Shown: positions 24,001 to 34,449 of the stretch, one piece after another
How positions within the stretch are numbered: position 1 is the first letter of the stretch
How the letters are laid out: every line of letters begins with the position of its first letter
Assembly (NCBI RefSeq): GCF_040183065.1
Contig: NC_091131.1
Span: 10,758,800 to 10,822,799, forward strand
From: Periplaneta americana
Taxonomy: Eukaryota > Arthropoda > Insecta > Blattodea > Blattidae
Direction: 5' to 3'
DNA length: 64,000 nt
Position numbers and translations under genes: made by a program
The notes under the pieces: model-generated
Told to the model about the DNA's origin: nothing
What the model saw: the letters and a program-made list of their open reading frames with translations, nothing else
Databases searched by the model: none

Positions 24001-26920
24001 TAAGACGATGATGATAAATAAGAAAGTAGATGGTATAACACGAAATAACACCGAAATCTTGCATTTTCTTTTATCATAAAATAATATCTATAAGTTTAAT
24101 GCTGAAATTTTTTTTTCTCTTTCAATCTAATTAGTTGATAATGGCTGGTCAGATAAGACTGTATTATGTGTCAAGAGATCATGTTACTTTAAGAGTGCAG
24201 AGATAATAAGGTCATGATGGGGAAATGAGTAGTGATTTTGGTTAATTTTCAAGAAAAGGTCACTCTCCCTTCTTTATCTAATCTAACCAGAAGGAACGAG
24301 ACTAGGATAAGAGGGCTCACTGAGTATAGAACAGTGTTAGAGAAAAGACAGTGACTGTGTCTTGGGAATAACTGTGATTCCATCTAAAGTACACGGTCAG
24401 AGTCTTATTCATAACTAGGGCCCGGATTTTTCGAAAATGCAAATGCTTATTTTGAGGGTTAGTGCATGTTTCAGCATTTATTTAGTTTATGTATTATCAA
24501 TTATCTGAAATTTCTGAACGAACTGTAAATCTATAGTCCCGTCACTCTAAATTTCCGGCAATCAATCGCGTTGCAGGTCAGCTACATTTATAAACGAGTG
24601 CGTCTTGTGATTCACTTATGAAGACATTATTCATTTCTTAAGGCTCGATAAATACTTAATATAATCGCCCGCCATTTTGGCTCTTTCGTTGGCGTTCGCA
24701 GAAAGCACACGAAGACGTTATTTGCCACTCAATTATTTGCTGAATTACAGTGCGTTTGATTATCATCATAGGAGCTACGACATGATAATGTTTAACGGTG
24801 TGGCAAATAGATTCCTCGTATGGTAGCTCGGCAACGAAAGAACAAAAATGGCGAACGATACTACCTACCTAGACTTTATAGAGCCTTCACTTCCTAAGAC
24901 GTAAGCAAAGAGGAGGAGTCACGCCGGGAATAACAGCATCGCGACTATAGTAATGAATTTATATGTTGGACATCCCTTGGCATCACAATAACCTTACTAT
25001 TTCAAGTGAAATGTTAACAGGATCATACTTCCTTTCTCAATGCAGTATCCTCTCAAAGTTTGTGTCGACAGGACCGCAGGTGTTCATCTGTTGACTTGTT
25101 TTTCATCTACTAATAGTTTATGCGGTGTTCTGTCAGATTAAACTAAAAATGCCTAAAGATAAGTCCACTAAATCCTTTTTAATTAAACAGTGGATTTCAG
25201 GCAATAGTGACTATTCAAGTGACGGCAATGTAGTGTATTGTCAAGAATACCATGAAATGCGAGAAAAAGTTTTAACTAGAACAGCATTCGAAAACAACTG
25301 AACATCTCTGGTCAAAACAAAAGGGTAAGAACACGCAACAGGTACTTTTAACTCAGGCGAAATCACAGTCTGAAGTTAGTACATTTTCCGCTGACCTTTG
25401 TAAAGCTTTTGTATGCAGAACATTCCGCTGCATAAATTAAATAATCCACATCTACGATCATTTCTTAAAAAATATTGTCTCAATGAGAGGACACGGGATG
25501 AATCCAACGATCTGACATACGAGGGAACTGCGCATGGATTTTGGTTGATGAATCAACAGATTCGTGTGGCAGATACATAGTGGGTAATTTATGTCCAAAA
25601 GTACCCAGCAAACCAAATTTACTTTCATGTAAAGTGTTGGAAAAAACCAACCACAGTACAGTTGCAAGATTTGGTCAGTGCATACTGTTTTGTTTTTAGT
25701 GCATATTTTCAACATTTTCAGTGCATATTTGCATGCATATTTTAGGTATTTTCAGTGCATATATATCCAGGCCCTATTCATAACACAACATAAATCTCTT
25801 ACATGTTTAGAATACCTTGTCTCGACTCCAGAGGCCTTCACAAGTTTCTCAAGCAATTTCCCTTCTCCATCATTTCCTATTCCTCCGAAATAGACTGAAT
25901 AAAACGGACACTGGATCAACCACTGAAATATCCTCAGCGTATTTTGAGCAGCGCCCCCAGGGTGGTACTCCACATCGAAACTAAAAGCACAGAAAATATG
26001 CATGTTTAAGTAAATATTTTAGTACCAATATTTGTTGTTTTCATATTCAACTCCAGTATAAGAATTTCTCATGGCTGCTCCTGTCGTAGATCACCAGACT
26101 CATGAGCACATCACAAGGGCAGGAAGACTTTAGCTACCAGTATGTATCTATTTTTTTTTTATGAATTACAATGAATGGTGTCAAATTTATGTAATTGTGT
26201 GAGAGAAAACAGGACTGCCCCCAGAAAATCTGCTCTAACACAGTTTTTGTTTACCAGAAATTGTCTCAATCACCTGAATTTGAGGCTTAATCTGCAGGGT
26301 AAAATGTAGACTGTAATGGTGCTTCTGAAATTTTTAGCAGACCTGGGAATATCAAGAACTTACAAGACAAATTTATATGCAAGCATCAATTAAAGCGTAA
26401 CGAGTAAATAATACTGTCTAATTGCCTAACAATATGTTTCATGCATTTACACTTACATTCGGTAAAATCCAGCAATGATAAAAAAAGTTACAGGCATGCA
26501 TGCTGTTTTTTTTTATCAAATAGTAAATGGCTAAATGACAAACAAAGCTTGTACATGAATATGTAACTGTTGCACTATCTTCATAATCATTTTTGTATAA
26601 TAAAATAAATGGTTTTGTGGACTCCAATATAGTGTTACACTTATGATTTGTAATATCCGTATATAAAATACAGGAATGCCCAAAAATAAAAAAAACACAA
26701 TTGGCCCAAACTAGCAAGTAAAATCGGCTTACACTTCATACCTTTTACGAACTTCTCTGAAGATTTCCAGATCACCATCTGCAACTTCTTTTTGACCATT
26801 TTCTACTAATCCATATTTTTTCAAAATATCAAAGTCACTAATTTTAGTACACATGTCTAACAATGGATTGCCAAACGCAGCCAAAATAGGAGGTTTATAC
26901 ATTTCCAATATCCGTTTCAT
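20255..26920 (-). CDS. Adk: Adenosine kinase, three exons, 370 aa
   Basis: It phosphorylates adenosine to AMP with ATP in the cytosol and nucleus, a purine-salvage enzyme of the PfkB (ribokinase) family. Coding exons on the minus strand are 26920-26742, 25980-25816 and 21023-20255. They sum to 1113 bases, 371 codons with stop, in phase. Residues near 20 read [10 protein letters not shown]. Exon 2 has [11 protein letters not shown] and [11 protein letters not shown]. Residues 313-325 are [13 protein letters not shown], the PfkB signature with the catalytic Asp at 319. Human ADK is about 345 residues, so length fits. The start chosen is the ATG at 26920 ([11 protein letters not shown]). Intron 2 (4.8 kb) holds a LINE, two SINEs and a hAT element. 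No intact polyadenylation signal was identified before the downstream Tigger. Confidence 0.92.
21059..22264 (+). mobile_element. LINE, 5'-truncated, with target duplication, in ADK intron 2
   Basis: It encodes the second half of a reverse transcriptase: [36 protein letters not shown], and the active-site box [13 protein letters not shown]. The C-terminus [15 protein letters not shown] follows, then a (TAAG)n 3' tail. A target duplication TATAYAATTTAT is at 21047-21058 and 22265-22276 with one mismatch. There is one in-frame stop after KREVL, and a 27-bp tandem duplication doubles GRPEGKRPL. It runs antisense to adenosine kinase. RTE-type is likely. Confidence 0.88.
22277..22854. other. ADK intron 2, no element recognised
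   Basis: Non-coding; no terminal repeats or RNA promoter boxes seen. Confidence 0.35.
22855..23300 (-). mobile_element. SINE family B, interrupted by SINE family A
   Basis: The head (23186-23300) and tail (22855-22920) match the intact copy at 18452-18707 in reverse orientation. Between them lies the family A SINE. The copy is more diverged than the one at 18.5 kb, so it is older. Confidence 0.8.
22921..23184 (-). mobile_element. SINE family A (tRNA-derived) inserted in SINE B
   Basis: The minus-strand head is CGGCGTGGCTCAGTCGGTTA (box A) with a GGTTCGATCC-type box B. The tail is TCGTTAAATAATCAAC. A target duplication TCTGGCAC is present on both sides (22912-22919 and about 23185-23192). 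Confidence 0.85.
23301..24406. other. ADK intron 2, no element recognised
   Basis: AT-rich, non-coding; some T-runs and poly-A tracts only. Confidence 0.35.
24415..25775 (+). mobile_element. hAT DNA transposon, decayed, with 8-bp target duplication
   Basis: The ends are AGGGCCCGGAT and, inward from the right, AGGGCCTGGAT. ATTCATAA is duplicated exactly at 24407-24414 and 25776-25783. Inside, [18 protein letters not shown] at about 25149, and broken frames downstream ([29 protein letters not shown]), resemble CGGBP1-like hAT transposases. Several stops and frame changes are present and the catalytic C-terminal half is missing, so it is non-autonomous. Confidence 0.8.
25816..25980 (-). CDS. 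Adk: Adenosine kinase exon 2
   Basis: The acceptor is TTCTGTGCTTTTAG and the donor ACAAG|GTATTC. It encodes [20 protein letters not shown] to GVETR, matching the conserved EYHAGGSTQN and FGGIG motifs of ADK. Confidence 0.9.
25981..26741. other. Adk: Adenosine kinase intron 1
   Basis: GT-AG bounded, 761 bp, no mobile element recognised. Confidence 0.6.
26742..26920 (-). CDS. Adk: Adenosine kinase exon 1
   Basis: It starts at ATG 26920 and ends CGTAAAAG|GTATGA. It encodes FGNPLLDM, the substrate-site start of the fold. An open frame continues a short way upstream without an ATG; a non-coding or additional 5' exon cannot be excluded. Confidence 0.85.
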
Positions 26921-27493
26921 TGTATATGTGAGGGTTTCTGTCTTTCGGTGAACAGACACTACTTACGTAAGGCAAGGTTAGGTAACAGGTAAATCAATGT
27001 TGAGGACGGATTTAACCTCAAATATTATGCTTTCATTATATAACAATGAAAATGTACATTTTCATTTGCCAAGGGGGGGGGGGAGAATGTGACCTTCGTA
27101 CGATCACATAAGCCCTTTAAAACCTCCCATTGTCTAACCACTTCCATAAACATCAAGACTGTTCTCATTAATCACTCGAGCATTCACCTCGGCAACAGAC
27201 GACAGAATGTCCTACTTGCGCCCTTGCGCGCGCAGATTTGAAAGATCAGCTGACGAGTGGATGTTGATTGCGCGCGCACCTACAATATTGCCTGAGCGAT
27301 TTCGGGCCGTGATCGTACTGATTAGGTTTTCTAATTTTTACATAGAATTTAAAAGCAACGTTGTAGTGTAAATCAAAATGATGATGTAAATAAATAATCT
27401 TGGAGAACCATCTACGGTTTCACCAGTAAAAATGAGTATAATTTGATTATGGTGTGGTGTAATCACAGTCTACTGTGGTGTAAATATTGTAAA
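26921..27493. other. Upstream region of adenosine kinase
   Basis: It holds a run of ten G at 27065-27074 and a GC-richer stretch with GCGCGC at 27210-27300, which may include the promoter or 5' UTR. No TATA box or initiator was assigned with confidence. Confidence 0.35.
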
Positions 27494-27867
27494 GGGCCCC
27501 CATACACGCTCAGTTAAACTGTGCAGTTTATCATATGTGACGTCATAACTGCATAAACTGTGCAGTCCGTACCGGTAATAACGTAGGCCTCAGACCTATG
27601 CTATGCTATATAGTTTACATGTTTTAATTTTAAACAGTGAGCTCTATACTAGTATAGAATTCGCTGCTAGCGACAAACACATCGATACAATACCAACGAG
27701 CTCGTTGTACAATACGAACCGAGCTCTGTGCCATGGATAAATATATATTGCTCTGTTGTTGGGCGGGTCTATGTTGCCAGACTTACAGCGCCAGCCACGT
27801 TTGCGTCGATAAACTGTGCAGTTCACACAGTTAACCTGTACGTTTCCTCAGTCGTTTCGCCGTGACC

Positions 27868-30325
27868 ATGACTACAACTACTACCAAGAAAGAAGCAATA
27901 CTTGCTTTTATTGAAACATACCGATCGTTACCTGAACTTTGGAATTTAGAACATCCACACTACAGTAACCGAAGAAAAAAGGCAGCCGCATATGACTCCT
28001 TAATCGAGAAGTTAAAAGTGATTGAGCCTGATGCCTCACGCGAAACTGTAGTGAAAAAAATTAACAACCTTCGCTCAGCGTTCCGGAAGGAGCTCAAAAA
28101 AGTTAATGACTCCAAAAAATCGGGGGCTTCGGGTGATGATGTTTACATCCCTGTTCTTTGGTATTTCAACGAATTGTTGTTCCTGGTCGATCAAGAAATG
28201 CCTGAACCGAGTGTGTCGACGTTGGATGAAGGGGACGAGGACGACGATCCTCACCGCTCAGTAAGTATTCATCAATACACAAATCAGCCAAATACTATCC
28301 ATCTTGATTACACAACTTTTAACACTGTATCACTTCGGAATATGTATGGTAACGATCTGCAACAACTTCTACATAGGACAGACAGACAGATCGTTTCAAA
28401 CATGTTACAAAGAACACATCACAGCCATAACAAAATTACAAAACAGCTCCAAATATGCAGCACACGTCACAAATGCTAACCACACCCACAGAGACATCAA
28501 CACAGACATGGAAATACTACACATCCAACCAAAAAGCCAGAAACTAAACACACTAGAACAATATGAAATATACAGACACACAAAAACACACCCCAACGAA
28601 ATTCTTAACACGCAACTCAACTTCAAAATACACACACTCTTTGACTCTACACTATACCACAGGAACACACCCTCACAGGAAACAGAACAAGTAGCGCCAA
28701 GACCAACAACGACCAGTTTTGAAGATGACCCATAAATAGGTCGAAACGTGTAAACGAGGTACGTTGAAATTTAACACAGGAAAGTCTTACCATACATATT
28801 CCAAATACCGGTACTATCCTACAGATAAATATGAACTTACAGCATGTAGCAATTATGTTAAAATAGGATAGATTAGCTTACGTTATATAGGTGACTCCAA
28901 CAATTGAAAGTATATCTGTCATTTTTACAATGTAAAATACGGTGAGAATGAAAGTTTCACATAGAAATGTCAACCAACTTGTTGATTGAGGTTCATGGCG
29001 TTGAGAAAAAATTCATTTGCTCAAATGTCGTAAAGTAGAATCTATTATACAGAAATTTAAAAGTGTGTTTGAAAATAATTATGGATTTCGCACTATGTGT
29101 AAAGCAGCCAAAGTTTTGGAATGGCAAGGAGACGTTGATGGAATTGAGAGTTAGTGACATTCCTTTGATGAAATATGCAAAATTAACTTCTTGCGACATT
29201 GAACAGTCCTTCTCCCAGTATTGTGCATTGTTTGGAGACAACTAACATCAGTTTGTGCTGGAAAACTTGAAGAAAGTCTCTATTCTTCACTGCAAGAGTC
29301 AGTTATTTGAATCCACCACTGTCTCAACATGATTGGTGAGTGATTTCTTTTTTATAATGCTTAAAATTTTGTAATATTGAAACAAAATATTTTTACAATT
29401 TTTATTCATGTTTTCAATTTTATACATATTTTACATAATTTTACTATATAAAAAAATAAATATTTTCAAGTTTTTAGCACATAAAAATCTGTTTCCACGT
29501 ATAACTATATGAAAATTGTGAGGAAGCTGATATGTTGAGCACATTCTTGTCAAGAAGACCATAAAATATAGTGTTTCTAATCTTGCTGCCATCAGAAATC
29601 CTTCCATTCGTGCCAATATCAGCTAGCAGAATTTCATAATTCGCATCAACAACTGTCAGTAAGATAAGGCTAAACATCTTCTTGTAGTTGTAATACCATG
29701 ACCCAGATCCTTGAGGTTTTTTTTTATTTGGACGTGCTTGCCATCTACGGCACCTAGACAATGTGGAAATTGCCATTTCATGTCAAAATGCTCAGCTATC
29801 TGTTCCCATTGTCCTTCGTCATGTGGAATCTGAAATGAATAATGATGTAATGGAAATTAAAGGAATCTTTAAGATTTACCGGTATTTATTTGTTTACAGA
29901 AATGTCTTAACAAATATAGGTAATTAAAAAAATATAATATTTTATTTATCTTTATATTATTATTTGTAATTGTTTTTTCGACGAAATATTAGGCCCGTCA
30001 TTTTCTTTATTTTCAGGTTAGTGCTATCCACACCAACTCTTTGCTTCCTACATACAGGAAAAAAAGAAAGATAATTCCTAACCCAACCTCAGCACAAGAT
30101 TTCCTTCGTGCAGCTACGAGTTATCTGGAGAAAGAAGATGACGAATTTTTGATAATGGCGAAAGGATATGCGGCTAAATTGAAGAAATTGACAAAGGACC
30201 AGCTTATTTTTGCCGATAGGGTGATAACTGAAGCATTGGTGGATGCACAAATGGGCGTGTTGACCAGGTGGAGCTATGTGGCCAACTCAGCTCATTCGTC
30301 GAATCCGCCCTCAACCCATGAATGA
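27868..30325 (+). CDS. MADF-BESS domain protein, two exons, 233 aa
   Basis: Exon 1 (27868-28260) encodes a MADF DNA-binding domain: AILAFIETYRSLPELWNLEH, then YDSLIEKLKVIEPDA and VVKKINNLRSAFRKELKKV, ending in YIPVLWYFNELLFL. An acidic stretch (DEGDEDDDPH) follows. The donor is TCA|GTAAGT and the acceptor TTTTCAG at 30016. Exon 2 (30017-30325) is in phase. It carries a C-terminal BESS-like segment (DDEFLIMAKGYAAKLKKLTK, QLIFADRVITEALVDAQMG) and a stop. The start is the ATG after GTGACC. MADF proteins are the second gene of some Harbinger elements and are thought to help transposase bind DNA. It may equally be a host MADF-BESS gene caught by the transposon. Both exons are open. Confidence 0.75.
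28300..28800 (+). mobile_element. Penelope-like element fragment with GIY-YIG endonuclease
   Basis: It starts with an inverted piece of its own end (28302-28351), then codes NNFYIGQTDRSFQTCYKEHI and HTHRDINTDMEILHIQP. This is the GIY-YIG endonuclease domain of Penelope-like retroelements. It ends in a tail like the one at 32140-32218. The flanks CCAAATACTATCC (28287-28299) and CCAAATACCGGTACTATCC (from about 28798) suggest a target duplication. It sits in the intron of the MADF gene. The copy is partial and looks broken. Confidence 0.8.
28713..28757 (+). ncRNA. Degenerate hammerhead-like motif in PLE tail
   Basis: The order is stem I GTT/AAC, core TTGAAGA (first C replaced by T), stem II TGACC/GGTCG with loop CATAAATA, GAAA, short stem III, then TA. 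It is likely a weak or dead hammerhead; the core substitution lowers confidence. Confidence 0.4.
29000..29330 (+). mobile_element. hAT transposase C-terminal fragment
   Basis: The frame reads KQPKFWNGKETLMELRVSD and MKYAKLTSCDIEQSFSQYCA. The KYAxLTSCDxExSFS motif is the C-terminal dimerisation region of CGGBP1-like hAT transposases. It likely belongs to the family of the element at 24415. No termini were found. Confidence 0.6.
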
Positions 30326-31555
30326 AATGATTAGGGTACTCAGTGTCTTCTGACATTTCTGAAGACTCCAATCTCGAAATCTATCTGCTAGAAATTTGTT
30401 GGAAACGTTTTTTTATGATGAACCACTCGAATAACTTAACTTGATTGTATTACTTTTCATGTTGTAACAGATTTCAATTTTTTTTCCTTCATGTTTTCAT
30501 GTTTATTTTTTAAGTTTGTTTTTTATACAGCTAAATACGGAAATATGTTTTCTGATTTAAAATAAATGTATGCTTACCTGAATATAGTTCAGTGGCTGGG
30601 AGGAAAAAGATCTTAAGTAAAAATTTTGTATTTTTCAGGAGAGCAGTAGAAAGATTGAAATTTGTGTCAATTATAGAGTTTTTTTTAACTAAGACTTTTT
30701 TCTTGATATTTGTTTATATTTCTTCTAAAATAGGTAATGTTGCTCATTTAACAATTTTCTTGATTATTTCCAAAAATAGCCGCACTTAAGCCCTTTTAAG
30801 ATTAGAAGCCAAACTGAGTAGAAGGGACTATGTAAACATAAGACCTCTTTCATGTCAAAATAAATGGGAAATGTAAATTATTAGGAATGCAAAATGGGTC
30901 TTAAACAATATAGGACTGTTTACCTGGTGCTTAAAGTTTTAAAAGGAAAGGGCATCAGTATGTGATAAAATGGCTAAAATACAAGTTAGACCTTTTTAAT
31001 AGGGAAGCATGGAAAGTAAACGTGTGATGGTTTGTAAGGAATAAAGTATTAAATATTCTTACGACATTTGGTAACACTCTATAAATCCAGTCAGGAGTCT
31101 TATTTGACTTTAGCCGTTTTAGCAGATTGTAGAGAATTGTTTCCACTTTCAGAATTATAAAAATCTCATTTTCACAAAAAATTGACTTAAGACCTTTTTC
31201 CTCCTTGCCACAGAGTTATTCAATCCCTTCCTCCCTGTTGGTTGAGGGGATTTTCTCATTGAAAATTTCATGTCTTCAAAGGTTCTACCAATTGCTAGGT
31301 ACCTGAGTGTAGCAATGAGTCTTAGTTTGGTGATGTTGGTTCTCTCATGCTGTTTCTTTCTTTCCAATATAAGGCACAACTTTAGCCAGTAACAGATTAA
31401 ATGCATCTTCGTCATTCTTTGGTAGTTCTTATAATCATCAATTACTATTTCTCGTAACTTGTTCAGCAGATGGTAATCACATGAAACACTTCTGTTTAAG
31501 TGCCACATTTTACTGCATATTTTTCACTTTTTTTCTTCTGCTTGTCAGATGGCAT
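29431..31555 (-). pseudogene. Harbinger transposase remnant
   Basis: Minus strand. The N-terminal exon (about 31555-30578) shows MPSDKQKKKS, TKLRLIATLRYLAIGRTFED and MKFSMRKSPQ; a MITE lies inside it. The donor is TATTCAG|GTAAGC at 30578 and the acceptor ATTCATTTCAG before 29829. The second exon reads FPHCLGAVDGKHVQI, then after a frameshift in an A-run KPQGSGSWYYNYKKMFSLIL and ADIGTNGRISDGSKIRNT. These are the first Asp (AVDGKH) and second Asp (GTNGRISD) regions of the DDE_4 fold. The C-terminal third is missing, so it cannot be active. Confidence 0.75.
30589..31218. mobile_element. MITE inserted in the Harbinger transposase
   Basis: The inverted ends are CAGTGGCTGGGAGGAAAAAG on the left and TGTGGCAAGGAGGAAAAAGG inward from the right. 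Both continue TCTTAAGT. TA is a plausible target site. No transposase is encoded. Confidence 0.6.
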
Positions 31556-31635
31556 AGATGAAGCGGTGAGCAAACAACTAATATGGCATTGTCGTTTGGG
31601 GTAGTGTTTCTAAATCCGCTGGATTTACTACAGAA

Positions 31636-32218
31636 GAGAATAATAAAATCATTCAAGAAATTAAATTACAACATCGCATACAGAACAAATAACACTCTAC
31701 AAAAACATCTCAACACACAAACAAACAAATACAACCACACAGGCGTATACAAACTCAAATGTAACACGTGCAACAACTTCTACATAGGACAGACAGGCAG
31801 ATCGTTTCAAACACGTTACAAAGAACACATCACAGCCATAACAAAATTACAAAACACCTCCACATATGCAGAACACATCACAAATGCTAACCACACCCAC
31901 AGAGACATCAACACAGACATGGAAATACTACACATCCAACCAAAAAGCCAGAAACTAAAACACTAGAACAATATGAAATATACAGACACTCAAAAACACA
32001 CCCCAACGAAATTCTCAACACACAACTCAACTTCAAAACACACACACACTCTTTGACTCTACACTATACCACACGAACGCACCCTCACAGGAAACAGAAC
32101 AAGAGGCGCCAAGACCAACAACGAAACATGTAAACGAGATACGTTGAAGTTTAACACAGGAAAGTCTTATCATACATATTCCGAAGCGATACAGTGTTAA
32201 AAGTTGTGTAATCAAGAT
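31636..32218 (+). mobile_element. Penelope-like element fragment with GIY-YIG domain
   Basis: It codes LNYNIAYRTNNTLQKHLNTQ, then TGVYKLKCNTCNNFYIGQTG and RSFQTRYKEHI. This is the end of the reverse transcriptase and the GIY-YIG endonuclease of a PLE, the same family as the copy at 28300. The tail at 32120-32218 includes CGAAACATGTAAACG. It is 5'-truncated and looks broken, and it probably replaced the right end of the Harbinger element. Confidence 0.8.
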
Positions 32219-32224
32219 GTATAG

Positions 32225-33150
32225 ATGAATAAAAATTTGTCTGTAAAAATGTCTATTGATTACCCTACTAAACTTCTTTATTTGGATTTTAACGTTTTGA
32301 AATTGGAGCATATGTATAAATATACATTATTAACTTTCTTTTATAAGAACAAGAAAAATTTCAATACATATTGGCATAATTATAATACGAGAAGAAACAT
32401 ATTTCATTTCACAGAATCCAAAAGTTCAAGGACTGCTGGTATGAAACATGGCTTCAACTATGGCTTAAAACTTTACAACAAATTAATTTCTCAGTAGCCT
32501 GTTTTAGCTAATATAAGTACGGTGAATTTTAAATTGAAAGTTTTCAATTGAGGCAATCAGAAGCAAAGAGTGTAAGTGCATTTATGTTATTTTCCATAAA
32601 ATGTGATTAAAAGTTACTAAGCTTTCGTAAATTCGTGAAGTTTTAATTTTAAATGTTAATATATGATGTACTTAAAAGATGTATCTCTTTACCACTGAAA
32701 TTTTAAATGCTTTAGTTTACCGTGAATCTACGGTACTTAAATAATTTTTTTTAGAAATATTACTTAATCCATTTGTTTGTAACCACCTGAATTGTGATTG
32801 CTTTTTATCATATAAGCTCTTGTTTTTGTAATCTGTGCTATTTTATTGCTTACCGGTATGTTAGGTAATTATTTATTTTGTCTTCTTCTTTTTTCTGCTT
32901 ATCTACAGTGTGATTTTGATCTCCTGACCACGAGCATTTGCTCATACAGGGGTAAATTCTTTAATTGAATTTCTGTTTTTATTTAAATATTTGACATGTT
33001 CATTCTTGTTTTATGTATATAATAGTTTTTTAATGTATTTTTGTTTCTATTATATTTAATATGTATTTTTGTACTTTCTTGATTGTAATAATTGTAATAA
33101 ATGTGTATTTAAATTTGATTATAAATAAATAAATTATAAAAATAAAAAAA
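32225..33150 (+). mobile_element. Jockey/CR1-like LINE 3' end
   Basis: The frame at 32225-32497 reads LLYLDFNVLKLEHMYKYTLL and HNYNTRRNIFHFTESKSSR, then NYGLKLYNKLISQ and a stop. This is the typical C-terminal tail of Jockey/CR1-type ORF2. The 3' UTR is AT-rich and ends in an ATAAATAAATAAAT-like tail. Confidence 0.6.
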
Positions 33151-33169
33151 TATATATTTACACGAGAAA

Positions 33170-33400
33170 ACATCCTGGGTCTATAAATAAGGACAAGCAA
33201 CCAGTCAGGTTATCAGTTGCTACAGGTACCCCTAGCACGATACTTCGACCTAGGATACCTAACCACTGAAGATGTCTGCCGCAGGAATAGACGAAACGTC
33301 TGGTAACATCTGCACCAGTAGACCATGGCATCTTAGCCCGGAAGCTCTGTTTCAACTAGACACCGGCCGTGAAAGCCTACATGCTAAGATTAAACAATAA
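33170..33400 (+). mobile_element. PLE-type tail repeat
   Basis: It is a close copy of the right arm at 14200-14393 (AGTCAGGTTATCAGTTGCTA, CACTGAAGATGTCTGCCGCA, AGACGAAACGTCTGG). The CTGAAGA, AGAC/GTCT and GAAA order is hammerhead-like, but no stem I is evident. Confidence 0.5.
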
Positions 33401-33914
33401 ACAATCTCCTAACATCGCAGCGTTGTGATGACGAACAAAAACGCTACGAACTTATGCATCCACCTAATAAATTCCTAAAATTAAAATTTCATTCATTTAT
33501 TTTGTTTTATGGTCAAGTAGATGCTATTGGTTAACGACAGCAGTCAACTTTGGTCCAATTTACGGTATGAAAATCAGTTAATTTAAGAGGAAATACGTTT
33601 CGCGATAAACTCTATAAGGTCTTTCTAAAAAAAAATCTTGATTCCCCTCCCCTCAAACAAAACTGACATGATACGCATGTTAGGATAGATTTCGAGTTGA
33701 ATCGCCATTTTGTGTTTTTGACTTTAAGTAGAAAATTGTCAATTTTTTTTTTATAAAATAATATTGTGTTTCTGTAATGAAAAAGTATAAAATATTGTTC
33801 ATGATATTGTTGCAACCAAATTTTGACTTTTAATTTTTAGAAAATTATAAAAAAAATGTAAGAAATAAAAATTCAGGAAAGGATTTGTTTTCAAATCCCG
33901 GGCTACGTAAGTTA

Positions 33915-34430
33915 AAAGAAAAGAAATAGTAGAACATAAACCCCAACGACAATATGAATTGACTATTATCTCAGTCAGAACTCTCCCAGGCAGAAGATTT
34001 GGTGCTGCCCATTGCAGAAGATGCGATGAGCAAGAAACCTTAGCCCATGTACTGGGTTTTTGCCGGAAGGGAGAATTACTGAGAATTGAACGTCATAATA
34101 AAATTCGCTCCATGATTGCCAATGAACTTCGCCGGGCTGATAAGTATGAGGTGTACGAGGAAATTGGGTGCCTTTCTGCTGACAGTTCAACTAAAAGAGC
34201 AGATATCATTATTATAGACCGAAAAAAAATTGTGGACTCATTCTCGATTCCACAGTCCGTTTTGAGAACAGAGAGGAACAACCTAGAGAAGTCTGCAAAG
34301 AAAAACTAGCAATTTATCTGCCATGCTGCAGCGATTTGGGGATCAAATATAACATCAAGACATGGGACGTTATAGGAATTATGATTGGGGCTAGAGGCAC
34401 AATCCCACGGGAGTCCTTAGAAGTCTTCCG
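33915..34430 (+). mobile_element. R2-clade-like LINE C-terminus (zinc knuckle and restriction-like endonuclease)
   Basis: The frame gives RQYELTIISVRTLPGRRFG, then the zinc knuckle CRRCDEQETLAHVLGFC and RIERHNKIRSMI. RADIIIIDRKKIVDS follows, the catalytic Asp region of the restriction-like endonuclease. One frame change later comes YNIKTWDVIGIMIGARGTIP. This order is diagnostic for R2/NeSL-type LINEs. It is strongly 5'-truncated. No ribosomal DNA is seen on either side. Confidence 0.75.
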
Positions 34431-34449
34431 AAATTAAAAGTTCCTGACA

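Larger units (their letters stand above)
27494..31635. mobile_element. PIF/Harbinger element with MADF gene and transposase remnant, right end lost
   Basis: The left end begins GGGCCCCCATACACGCTCAG, followed by several copies of AAACTGTGCAGTTT-like sequence to 27830. Inside are a MADF-BESS gene (+) and a DDE_4-type Harbinger transposase (-). The matching right terminus was not found; a PLE begins at about 31636 where it would be expected. Later insertions are a PLE at 28300, a hAT fragment at 29000 and a MITE at 30589-31218. Confidence 0.65.
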
